Assembly (NCBI GenBank): GCA_025451425.1
Contig: JANWKK010000254.1
Location: 1-8,251, forward strand
Reading direction: 5' to 3'
Length of the DNA: 8,251 nt
From: Gemmatimonadaceae bacterium
Lineage (GTDB): Bacteria > Gemmatimonadota > Gemmatimonadetes > Gemmatimonadales > Gemmatimonadaceae
Made by a program: the position numbers and the translations under genes. Below the pieces are notes generated by a model. The model was given only the letters and a program-made list of their open reading frames with translations. It had not been told where the DNA came from and did not search any database. The first letter of the stretch is position 1, and each line of letters starts with the position of its first letter. Shown in pieces: positions 1-5,776 of this stretch.

Positions 1-701
1 AAGCTGGGGCTCTGTTCATCGTCGACAACACCTTCTCTTCGCCGTATTTCCAGCAACCGTTCAAGTTCGGCGCTGATATCGTGTATCACTCGACGACCAA
101 GTACTTGAATGGGCACAGTGACATGATCGGCGGGATAGCCGTAGTGACCGACGATGAGCTCGCCGCGAAGCTCCAGTTCATCCTGAATGCGGCCGGCGCT
201 GTGCCCGGCCCCTTCGATGCCTGGCTCGCCCTTCGGGGGACGAAGACACTGCACCTGCGCATGCGACAGCACGACGCAAATGGCCGTCGGATCGCCACAT
301 GGCTTGTCGAGCAGCTCGATCCGGAGCGCGTCTATTACGCTGGGCTTCCGAGCCATCCGCAGCACGAGCTCGCGAAGCGACAGATGTCCGGGTTCGGCGG
401 CATGATCAGCATCGACCTCGACACACGTGAGCGGGCGGCTCACGTCCTGGGCCGAGTGAAGATCTTCTCCCTCGCCGAGTCGCTGGGTGGTGTCGAATCC
501 TTGATCAGCCACCCAGCCTCGATGACCCACGCCTCAGTTCCGCCAGAGATGCGCACGAAGCTCGGCATCACCGACGGACTCGTGCGCCTGTCCTGTGGCG
601 TAGAGGAGGTCGAGGATCTCCTTGCTGATCTCGAGCGCGGGTTCGAGGATATGCCCAGTGCGAAAGGCGCCACTTCGCACGAACAGGTTGCAGCTGACTG
701 A
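1..701 (+). CDS. Cystathionine gamma-synthase/lyase family PLP enzyme (5' partial)
   Basis: This is the C-terminal part of a PLP-dependent Cys/Met metabolism enzyme of the trans-sulfuration family, a cytosolic enzyme making or cleaving cystathionine. The frame is open from base 3, so the start lies left of the window; the GTG at 81 is internal. Visible landmarks are VDNTF (codons 21-35), whose Asp (24-26) should contact the PLP pyridine nitrogen, and HSTTKYLNGHSD, whose Lys (99-101) should form the Schiff base. Further on come NAAGAVPGPFDAWLALRG, GLPSHPQHELAKRQ, SLAESLGGVESLISHPA and MTHASVPPE, all hallmark blocks of this family. About 232 residues remain of the usual 380-400. The blocks resemble both cystathionine gamma-synthase (metB) and cystathionine gamma-lyase (mccB/CTH), and the sequence alone does not decide between them, so no symbol is given. 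The last 15 residues or so are low-complexity and probably not conserved. Confidence 0.93.
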   Translation, partial: AGALFIVDNTFSSPYFQQPFKFGADIVYHSTTKYLNGHSDMIGGIAVVTDDELAAKLQFILNAAGAVPGPFDAWLALRGTKTLHLRMRQHDANGRRIATWLVEQLDPERVYYAGLPSHPQHELAKRQMSGFGGMISIDLDTRERAAHVLGRVKIFSLAESLGGVESLISHPASMTHASVPPEMRTKLGITDGLVRLSCGVEEVEDLLADLERGFEDMPSAKGATSHEQVAAD

Positions 702-722
702 TATGCGTAACTCTGGCTGTCG

Positions 723-740
723 TGTGCCCGTAGGGGCATA
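723..740. terminator. Small hairpin after the trans-sulfuration gene (possible weak terminator)
   Basis: Bases 723-729 can pair with 734-740 (7 pairs, one of them G-U) around a GTAG loop. It lies 21 bases after the stop at 701. No clear T-run follows, so intrinsic termination would be weak at best. The loop-side GGGGC can instead pair with GCCCC at 755-759 in the CTAG repeat next to it. Confidence 0.25.
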
Positions 741-750
741 GTCGTATGTC

Positions 751-780
751 TCTAGCCCCTAGGCCTAGCCTCTAGCCCCT
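751..780. repeat. CTAG-rich intergenic repeat cluster
   Basis: The decamer TCTAGCCCCT occurs at 751-760 and again at 771-780, separated by AGGCCTAGCC. CTAG occurs four times in 24 bases, starting at 752, 759, 765 and 772, and CTAGGCCTAG (759-768) is a perfect 10-base palindrome. The cluster ends 8 bases before the ATG of the peptidase gene, in the place where a leader or promoter would lie. No Shine-Dalgarno sequence is visible there. The function is unknown; it could be a dispersed intergenic repeat or a binding site. Confidence 0.6.
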
Positions 781-788
781 TTTCTCGT

Positions 789-1760
789 ATGCCACGCGTC
801 ATCCTCACACAAATCTCCTCGCGCGCCTGGGAGCACCCGGCCGACCGCGCCGCGCTCAATACACTGCGCGCCATCCCGGGTTTCGACGAAGTCGTGCGCA
901 AGGTCGCGGGCTTCTTCGGCGAGCGGGGCATCCGCCAGCTGTTTCTGGCGAACGCCGTGCGGGTGAGTCCGCGGCAGCGGCCGCGTTTGAATCAGATCTA
1001 CACCGAGGTCCTGGAGACGCTCGACTGGCCGACGCGGCCGCAGCTCTACGTCACCCAGACACCGTTCGTGAACGCGGGCGCCGTCGGCTTCGAAGACCCA
1101 TTCATCATCATGAATTCGGGGACGATCGACACGCTTAACGAGGAAGAGCAACGTTTCATACTTGCTCATGAGCTCGGCCACATCATGAGTGGGCACGTCA
1201 CCTACGTGACGATCGCGATCATCCTCCTGAACTTCGGCGTGCGCAACCTGCCCTTCCTCGCGGGCATGGCGCTTCTGCCGATCGAGCTCGCGCTCTTCGA
1301 GTGGTACCGCAAGAGCGAGCTGTCGTGCGACCGCGCCGGCTTACTCGGCGTACAGGATCTCAACGTCGCGATGGGGACGTTCATGAGGCTTGCCGGCGGT
1401 AAACCGGGCAACGACGAGGTGAGTCTCGAGGAATTCATGACGCAGGCCGAAGAGTACGAGACCGGCGGCGGCGCCTGGGACACCGTTCTAAAGTTGCTCA
1501 ACACGGCGTTCCGCTCGCATCCGTTCAACACTGTGCGTGCTTCCGAGCTGCTCAAGTGGCAACGCAGCGGTCAGTACGACAAGATCGTCGCCGGCGAGTA
1601 TCTGCGCCGAGGTGACGAAGGCAGCCAACCGCTGACCGAGGACTACGTCGACGCCGCCGGCTACTACGGCGCGAAAACGCGCGAGACCTTCCAACAGTTC
1701 GGCGACGCCTTCAGCCGCGCTCGCGACGCATTCAACAACGCCTGGAAAACGAATAAGTGA
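789..1760 (+). CDS. M48 family zinc metallopeptidase
   Basis: A 323-residue M48-family (Ste24/HtpX-like) zinc endopeptidase. The zinc motif HELGH lies at residues 127-131 (His127 and His131 as ligands, Glu128 catalytic) within FILAHELGHIMSGH. The expected third ligand is Glu177 in SELSCDRAG, fitting the ExxxD pattern of the family with Asp181. Between them lies a hydrophobic stretch (about residues 138-172) that could touch or cross the membrane. There is no N-terminal signal peptide or transmembrane helix, unlike classic HtpX. The C-terminal block SHPFNTVRASELLKW is typical of M48 proteins of this size. The ATG at 789 was chosen because it is the first start after the intergenic repeat, although no ribosome-binding site is evident. 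Its stop overlaps the purD start in GTGA, which suggests co-translation. The substrate is unknown; a role in protein quality control is an inference from the family. Confidence 0.92.
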   Translation: MPRVILTQISSRAWEHPADRAALNTLRAIPGFDEVVRKVAGFFGERGIRQLFLANAVRVSPRQRPRLNQIYTEVLETLDWPTRPQLYVTQTPFVNAGAVGFEDPFIIMNSGTIDTLNEEEQRFILAHELGHIMSGHVTYVTIAIILLNFGVRNLPFLAGMALLPIELALFEWYRKSELSCDRAGLLGVQDLNVAMGTFMRLAGGKPGNDEVSLEEFMTQAEEYETGGGAWDTVLKLLNTAFRSHPFNTVRASELLKWQRSGQYDKIVAGEYLRRGDEGSQPLTEDYVDAAGYYGAKTRETFQQFGDAFSRARDAFNNAWKTNK

Positions 1761-3064
1761 AAGTGTTGATCGTCGGGGGCGGTGGCCGTGAGCACGCCCT
1801 GGCTTGGGCGTTCAAGAGAGACAACCCAGCAATTACGCTCTACGCCGCCCCCGGCAATCCAGGCATCGCCGAGCTTGCGACCTGCCTTCCCATCCCCACC
1901 ACCGAGTTCGACGACCTCGTTAGGTTCGCGCGGCAGGAACGGATCACACTCACCGTCGTCGGGCCCGAGGCGCCCCTCGCCGCCGGCATCGTCGATCACT
2001 TTCGCGCCGAAGGACTGCCGATCTTCGGACCGACTCGTCAGGCAGCCCAGATCGAGACTTCGAAAGCATTCGCCAAGCAGTTGATGCTCGATGCGAGCGT
2101 CCCGACGGCGCGTGCGCTCACGTGCACCGACGTCGCGCGCGCCCGCGGCGCCGCTCGCGAGCTCGGTGCTCCCGTCGTCATCAAGGCCTCCGGCCTCGCC
2201 GCAGGCAAGGGCGTCATCGTGTGCGAAACGATCGAGGAGGCGGACCGCGCCATCGATACCATGCTCGTTGATCGCAGCTTCGGCATCGCCGGAAGCGAGC
2301 TTCTCGTCGAGGAGTTCATGGAGGGCGAGGAGGTCTCCGTTTTCGCGATCACCAACGGCGAGTGGCTCGTTCCAATGGTGCCGGCGCAGGACCACAAGCG
2401 CCTGCTCGCCGGCGATCATGGGCCGAACACGGGCGGCATGGGCGCGTACGCGCCCGTGACGGCACTGCGACCCGAGACACAGCGAGAGGTCGTCGACACG
2501 ATCCTGCGGCCGACGCTCGGCGCCCTTCGCGCGCACCACCTGCCCTTCACGGGCCTTCTGTACGCCGGTCTGATGCTCACGCGCGACGGGCCGAAGGTCG
2601 TCGAGTTCAACTGTCGATTTGGTGATCCCGAAACGCAGGCGATTCTGGCCGTGACGTCCTCTGATCCCTCGTTACTCGACGTGATGCTCGCCGCCGCGAC
2701 CGACGGAGAAGCGCCCGACGAAGCGCTGTTGAGCCAACCAACCGGCCACGCGGTCACTACGGTCATCGCCAGTGCGGGATATCCCGAGCAGACACGCACC
2801 GGCGAGGTCATTGCGATTCCTCCCTCGACCGATGGCGTACTCGTCTTCCACGCCGGCACCAAACGCGCCCCCGATGGCTCGCTTCTCACCAATGGCGGCC
2901 GCGTGCTCGCGATCACCGGCCATGCTTCTACCTTCGAGGAGGCGCAGCGCATCAGCCGCGACTTCGCCTCACGAGTGGAGTTCGAGGGCAAGCAATTCCG
3001 TGAAGACATCGGTTGGCGCGAGCTCGCGCGATTGACGGCGGCGGGCCATGCCGGAGCTGCCTGA
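1757..3064 (+). CDS. purD: Phosphoribosylamine-glycine ligase (GAR synthetase)
   Basis: PurD catalyses the second step of de novo purine synthesis: 5-phosphoribosylamine + glycine + ATP gives GAR + ADP + Pi, in the cytosol. At 435 residues it has normal length. The N-terminal domain opens with the loop GGGGREHA (7-14). The ATP-grasp domain shows VVIKASGLAAGKGV with Lys143, the acidic stretch EEFMEGEEVS (185-194), QDHKR, GPNTGGMGAY (222-231), and EFNCRFGDPETQ (283-294), whose Glu283 and Asn285 should bind Mg2+. The C-terminal domain has the usual FHAGT and TNGGRVL blocks. All expected residues are present, so it should be active. The start is GTG at 1757, sharing GTGA with the upstream peptidase stop; the protein begins exactly where the family begins (MKVLIVGGGG). 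The 3' end overlaps mutM by 17 bases. No other pur gene is in the window. Confidence 0.98.
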   Translation: MKVLIVGGGGREHALAWAFKRDNPAITLYAAPGNPGIAELATCLPIPTTEFDDLVRFARQERITLTVVGPEAPLAAGIVDHFRAEGLPIFGPTRQAAQIETSKAFAKQLMLDASVPTARALTCTDVARARGAARELGAPVVIKASGLAAGKGVIVCETIEEADRAIDTMLVDRSFGIAGSELLVEEFMEGEEVSVFAITNGEWLVPMVPAQDHKRLLAGDHGPNTGGMGAYAPVTALRPETQREVVDTILRPTLGALRAHHLPFTGLLYAGLMLTRDGPKVVEFNCRFGDPETQAILAVTSSDPSLLDVMLAAATDGEAPDEALLSQPTGHAVTTVIASAGYPEQTRTGEVIAIPPSTDGVLVFHAGTKRAPDGSLLTNGGRVLAITGHASTFEEAQRISRDFASRVEFEGKQFREDIGWRELARLTAAGHAGAA

Positions 3065-3875
3065 GACCGAGACCATCGCGCGCGATCTTGACCGCGAGAT
3101 CACCGGAGCGCGAATCACCGAGGTCCACGTCACCAGAGGGGACGTTCTTCGCGAAGTCTCCGCGCGCGAGCTGCGAAAGCGCCTCATGGGCGCGAGCATT
3201 ACGCGTGGCTGGCGACGCGCGAAACTCGTCGTCCTCGATCTCTCGACTGGCGATCATCTGGTTGTACAGCCGCGATTCACTGGTGCGCTGCTCATCGACG
3301 CCGGTGATCTCCCTGAGCGCGAGCGTGAGTACTCGACGCTCGAGCTCGCGCTCGACGACGGCCGCTCGCTCCATTATCGCGACATTCGCCGGCTCGGCAC
3401 TGTCGCGCTCATGCGAGACGATCGATTCGAGCGCTACTCAGCCGCGCTGGGGATCGAGCCACTTGACCCCGCGTTCACCGCCGAGCATCTATCGGTCCTT
3501 CTTCGGGACTCTCGACAAGCCGTAAAAAAGGTCCTGATGGATCAGCGTGCGGTGGCTGGCATCGGCAACATCTACGCAAACGAAGCGCTGTTCCGTGCGC
3601 GTATTGACCCCTCTCGCGCCTCGAACCGTGTGTCTCCCGAGCACACTGCCGCGCTACACTCGGCGATCGTGGACGTACTGCGTGAGGCGATTGCCGCGCG
3701 TGGTACGAGCTTTCGCGACTATCGCGACGCCAGCGGCGCGCGCGGAGGTTTCGTCGAGCGACTCGCGGTCTATGGACGCGCGGGCGAGCTCTGTCCTCGC
3801 TGCGGTGCCCGATTGGTCGGCACCCATGCCATCGATGGACGGATGACGGTGCTGTGCGCGCGCTGCCAAAGCTAG
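3048..3875 (+). CDS. mutM: Formamidopyrimidine-DNA glycosylase (Fpg/MutM)
   Basis: A bifunctional DNA glycosylase/AP lyase that removes 8-oxoguanine and formamidopyrimidines in base-excision repair. It has 275 residues, the family norm. MPELPETE places the Schiff-base nucleophile Pro2 and catalytic Glu3 correctly, which fixes the ATG at 3048. Lys59 in the RRAK turn matches the conserved beta-hairpin lysine. The helix-two-turn-helix segment covers KKVLMDQRAVAGIGNIYANE (160-179), with the DNA-contacting Asn174. The C-terminal zinc finger has Cys249, Cys252, Cys270 and Cys273, with Arg265 on its hairpin. Two of the three residues that fill the gap left by the flipped base differ from the E. coli pattern: HLGM is QPRF (Phe77) and RRFG is RRLG (Leu116). 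The gene overlaps purD by 17 bases and runs into the nuclease gene downstream. It is probably active. Confidence 0.97.
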   Translation: MPELPETETIARDLDREITGARITEVHVTRGDVLREVSARELRKRLMGASITRGWRRAKLVVLDLSTGDHLVVQPRFTGALLIDAGDLPEREREYSTLELALDDGRSLHYRDIRRLGTVALMRDDRFERYSAALGIEPLDPAFTAEHLSVLLRDSRQAVKKVLMDQRAVAGIGNIYANEALFRARIDPSRASNRVSPEHTAALHSAIVDVLREAIAARGTSFRDYRDASGARGGFVERLAVYGRAGELCPRCGARLVGTHAIDGRMTVLCARCQS

Positions 3876-5071
3876 AGCTTCGGCCACCGACGTCCGACGC
3901 GCAGCTCGGCGTCATGCACGACGACGTCCGCTCGCGCGCGGAGAACCGGCCCGGAGTTTATCGAATGCTCACGACGGCCGGCGAGGTGGTCTACGTCGGC
4001 AAGGCAAAGCGGCTGCGGACGCGCCTCTTGAGCTATTTCCGTTGCGCTTTTCCGGAGGAGAAGGGTGCGCGCATTCTCCGCGAGGCCGACCGCATCGAGT
4101 GGGACTACACGCCGAGTGAATTCGCCGCCCTGCTGGAAGAATTGCGGGAGATCAAGCGGCTGCGGCCGCGATTCAACGTCGCGATGAAGCGCGACGGACG
4201 AAATTTCTGTTTCCTCAAGCTCACGAGGGGAGGCGCCCCGAAGTTCGTCGTCGTTCGCGGTCCGAGCCACGACGATGCTTCGATCTACTACGGTCCTTTC
4301 CAGGGCGCGCAGCGTGTGGGCGAGGCCGTGCGCGAGTTGAACGATGCGCTCGGCTTACGAGATTGCGCAAATGATCAGGCAATGCATTTCGCCGATCAGC
4401 CGGAACTGTTCAGCATTTTCCCACGCACACCCGGCTGCATCCGTTTCGAGGTCAAGAAGTGCCTCGGTCCATGCGTCGGCGGTTGCACGGCGCGGCAATA
4501 TCAGGAACGCGTGAAGCTCGCACGCGCGTTTCTCGACGGCGATGATGATGGTCCAATCGAAACACTGCGCGCCGAGATGGAGCGTTCGAGCGACCGGCTC
4601 GAGTTCGAGCGCGCGGCGTCGCTAAGGGACAAACTGCACCGCCTCGAGGCGCTGAAAGCACAATTTTTCCGGCTGAAATTTGCCGTTGAGACACTCTCGT
4701 TCGTCTATCCTGTACCAGGGCACGAAGGCGCGGATCGCCTGTACTTGATTCGTCGGGGACATGTGCGCGCGGAGATGGACTTGCCGCGGTCCGCGGACGA
4801 TCAGGCACGATTGACGTCGCTCGTCGACGAGGTCTTCGCGACCGTCGAGCGAGAGAGGTCGCAGATCCCGACGCACGAGATCGATGAATTGCTGCTCCTG
4901 TCGAGTTGGTTTCGACGTTTTCCAGCGGAACTGAAGCGAACGCGCGTGCCGTCCCTTGGCCTGTCTTCTGCATTGCGTCGTCTCGTACGAACCGCCGCAC
5001 AACGCGGCAGCGACCCTCGGAGCGACGATGGCAACGACGTGGCAGCCGATCACCCTCGTGCAGTGCATTAG
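3854..5071 (+). CDS. Short UvrC-like GIY-YIG nuclease (Cho-like, no C-terminal half)
   Basis: A protein of up to 405 residues matching the N-terminal half of UvrC. The GIY-YIG nuclease domain (about 30-110) has GVY (34-36), YVGKAKRLRTR (47-57), the likely catalytic Glu96 and Asn108 of RPRFN. Next comes a cysteine block: Cys195, Cys203 and Cys207 keep the 8 and 4 spacing of the UvrC iron-sulfur cysteines, with Cys171 as a possible fourth. A UVR (UvrB-binding) motif follows at about 235-270. After it comes a roughly 90-residue tail ending in EIDELLLLSSWF, rather than the RNase H-like 5'-incision domain and HhH pair of true UvrC (about 600 residues). By family logic it could make only the 3' incision, like E. 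coli Cho. The GTG start at 3854 overlaps mutM by 22 bases; ATG 3914 is a plausible alternative start. The last 40 residues look unconserved. Confidence 0.85.
   Translation: MRALPKLELRPPTSDAQLGVMHDDVRSRAENRPGVYRMLTTAGEVVYVGKAKRLRTRLLSYFRCAFPEEKGARILREADRIEWDYTPSEFAALLEELREIKRLRPRFNVAMKRDGRNFCFLKLTRGGAPKFVVVRGPSHDDASIYYGPFQGAQRVGEAVRELNDALGLRDCANDQAMHFADQPELFSIFPRTPGCIRFEVKKCLGPCVGGCTARQYQERVKLARAFLDGDDDGPIETLRAEMERSSDRLEFERAASLRDKLHRLEALKAQFFRLKFAVETLSFVYPVPGHEGADRLYLIRRGHVRAEMDLPRSADDQARLTSLVDEVFATVERERSQIPTHEIDELLLLSSWFRRFPAELKRTRVPSLGLSSALRRLVRTAAQRGSDPRSDDGNDVAADHPRAVH
5019..5022 (+). promoter_or_regulatory. Ribosome-binding site of the 72-residue ORF
   Basis: GGAG lies 5 bases before the ATG at 5028, inside the 3' end of the UvrC-like gene. 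It is the reason for choosing this start over the GTG at 5058, which has no such site. Confidence 0.5.
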
Positions 5072-5246
5072 CCTGCGCCCATGGCTGGTATATCCGGGCG
5101 CTGACGAGTCTGGCGGTTGTCACGACCTGACGCTCGGGAAGATCTACGAGATGATGGGCGTGGAAGCTGATGGCGCCTTCTACCGGATCATCGACGACTC
5201 CGGCGGAGACTACTTATATCCGGTCTCGCATTTTCGGGTTGTGTAG
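5028..5246 (+). CDS. Small conserved-looking hypothetical protein (72 aa)
   Basis: A 72-residue protein of unknown function. Its C-terminal half has the pattern LTLGKIYEMMG...FYRIIDDSGGDYLYPVSHF: short beta-strand-like segments with a turn rich in Asp, Ser and Gly. I recall this pattern from many small bacterial proteins with an SH3-like look, but I cannot name a family. There is no signal peptide or membrane segment, and two cysteines (13 and 31) are present. The ATG at 5028 is preceded by GGAG at a good distance and overlaps the UvrC-like gene by 44 bases; GTG at 5058 is an alternative start. It is the last gene of the forward string and is followed at once by a palindrome. Sequence patterning, ribosome-binding site and position all favour a real gene. 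No function is proposed. Confidence 0.7.
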   Translation: MATTWQPITLVQCISLRPWLVYPGADESGGCHDLTLGKIYEMMGVEADGAFYRIIDDSGGDYLYPVSHFRVV

Positions 5247-5251
5247 TTGTG

Positions 5252-5282
5252 ATCCTGAGGAGCCCTTCGCTTCGCTCAGGAT
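5252..5282. terminator. Inverted repeat between convergent genes (likely bidirectional terminator / dispersed repeat)
   Basis: ATCCTGAG (5252-5259) pairs perfectly with CTCAGGAT (5275-5282) around a 15-base loop that contains CTTCGCTTCG. It begins 5 bases after the stop of the 72-residue ORF and ends 14 bases before the stop of the phosphoesterase on the other strand, so it could end transcription from both sides. No T-run adjoins it. On the reverse strand it reads TCATCCTGAGCGAAGCGAAG, which I recall as a dispersed intergenic repeat in several high-GC phyla. Confidence 0.6.
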
Positions 5283-5296
5283 GACAGAGGTGGCCC

Positions 5297-5776
5297 TCAA
5301 ATCTGCAGCTCGATGATCCGAACGCTCGCCATACCGCGTTCGATCGTGAGCAGGCCTACGCTGGGCATCAGCTTGAACCGTCTCGCACCCGCCGCGCCCG
5401 GGTTTACCACCAGCCGGCCGCTCGATTCGACGACCTTTTGCTGATGCGTATGCCCGTACACGATCACGTCAGCGTCATACTTCGCTAGCAGCCGTTCCGG
5501 CGTCGGGCTGCCAAGCTCGTGGCCATGGCTGACGTGCACGCGAAGACCGCCAATGGTCCGCTCGATCGACTGCCGCAGCCGCGGATCATCGGTCGCGTCG
5601 GTATTTCCATACACCGCCTCGATCGGCGCAATCGCCGCCAGCTCCTCGAGGACGCCGTCGCCGACATCCCCGGCGTGCAGGATCAAGTCGACGGATTCGA
5701 GTGCGCTGAACACGTCAGGCCTAACGAGCCCGTGTGTGTCCGAAATCAAGCCGATGCGATGAGTCTCCTCGTCCAC
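5297..5776 (-). CDS. YfcE/MJ0936-type metallophosphoesterase
   Basis: A 159-residue calcineurin-like phosphoesterase of the small YfcE/MJ0936 class, a cytosolic two-metal phosphodiesterase fold. All metal motifs are present: SDTHG (Asp13, His15), HAGDVGD (Asp37), GNTD (Asn58), SHGH (His84, His86) and GHTH (His109, His111), followed by NPGAAG. The frame stays open upstream to 6112, but that part is antisense-like filler. The GTG at 5776 gives a family-sized protein starting just before RIGLISDTHG. Its G is also the last base of the UbiX stop (TAGTG), a usual sign of translational coupling. Substrates of this family are mostly unknown; members hydrolyse model phosphodiesters in vitro. A role linked to the menaquinone genes upstream is only suggested by position. 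Confidence 0.92.
   Translation of the reverse strand: MDEETHRIGLISDTHGLVRPDVFSALESVDLILHAGDVGDGVLEELAAIAPIEAVYGNTDATDDPRLRQSIERTIGGLRVHVSHGHELGSPTPERLLAKYDADVIVYGHTHQQKVVESSGRLVVNPGAAGARRFKLMPSVGLLTIERGMASVRIIELQI

Noticed and set aside
81..83. GTG at 81 as the start of the trans-sulfuration gene
   Set aside because: The frame is open to base 3 and encodes the conserved VDNTF block upstream of it, so the gene simply begins outside the window.
440..1196. Reverse-strand ORFs across 440-739 and 765-1196
   Set aside because: They are antisense to two well-supported genes and the small gap between them, with no motif or ribosome-binding site.
1664..2539. Long reverse-strand ORF (291 codons) opposite purD
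   Set aside because: It lies wholly against a clear purD with every motif in place; its Arg/Ala/Asp-rich sequence has no recognisable domain and is the expected shadow of high-GC codon use.
4452..5123. Reverse-strand ORF of 223 codons opposite the UvrC-like gene
   Set aside because: Arg/Ser-rich with no family pattern, no ribosome-binding site, and antisense to conserved GIY-YIG/UVR sequence.
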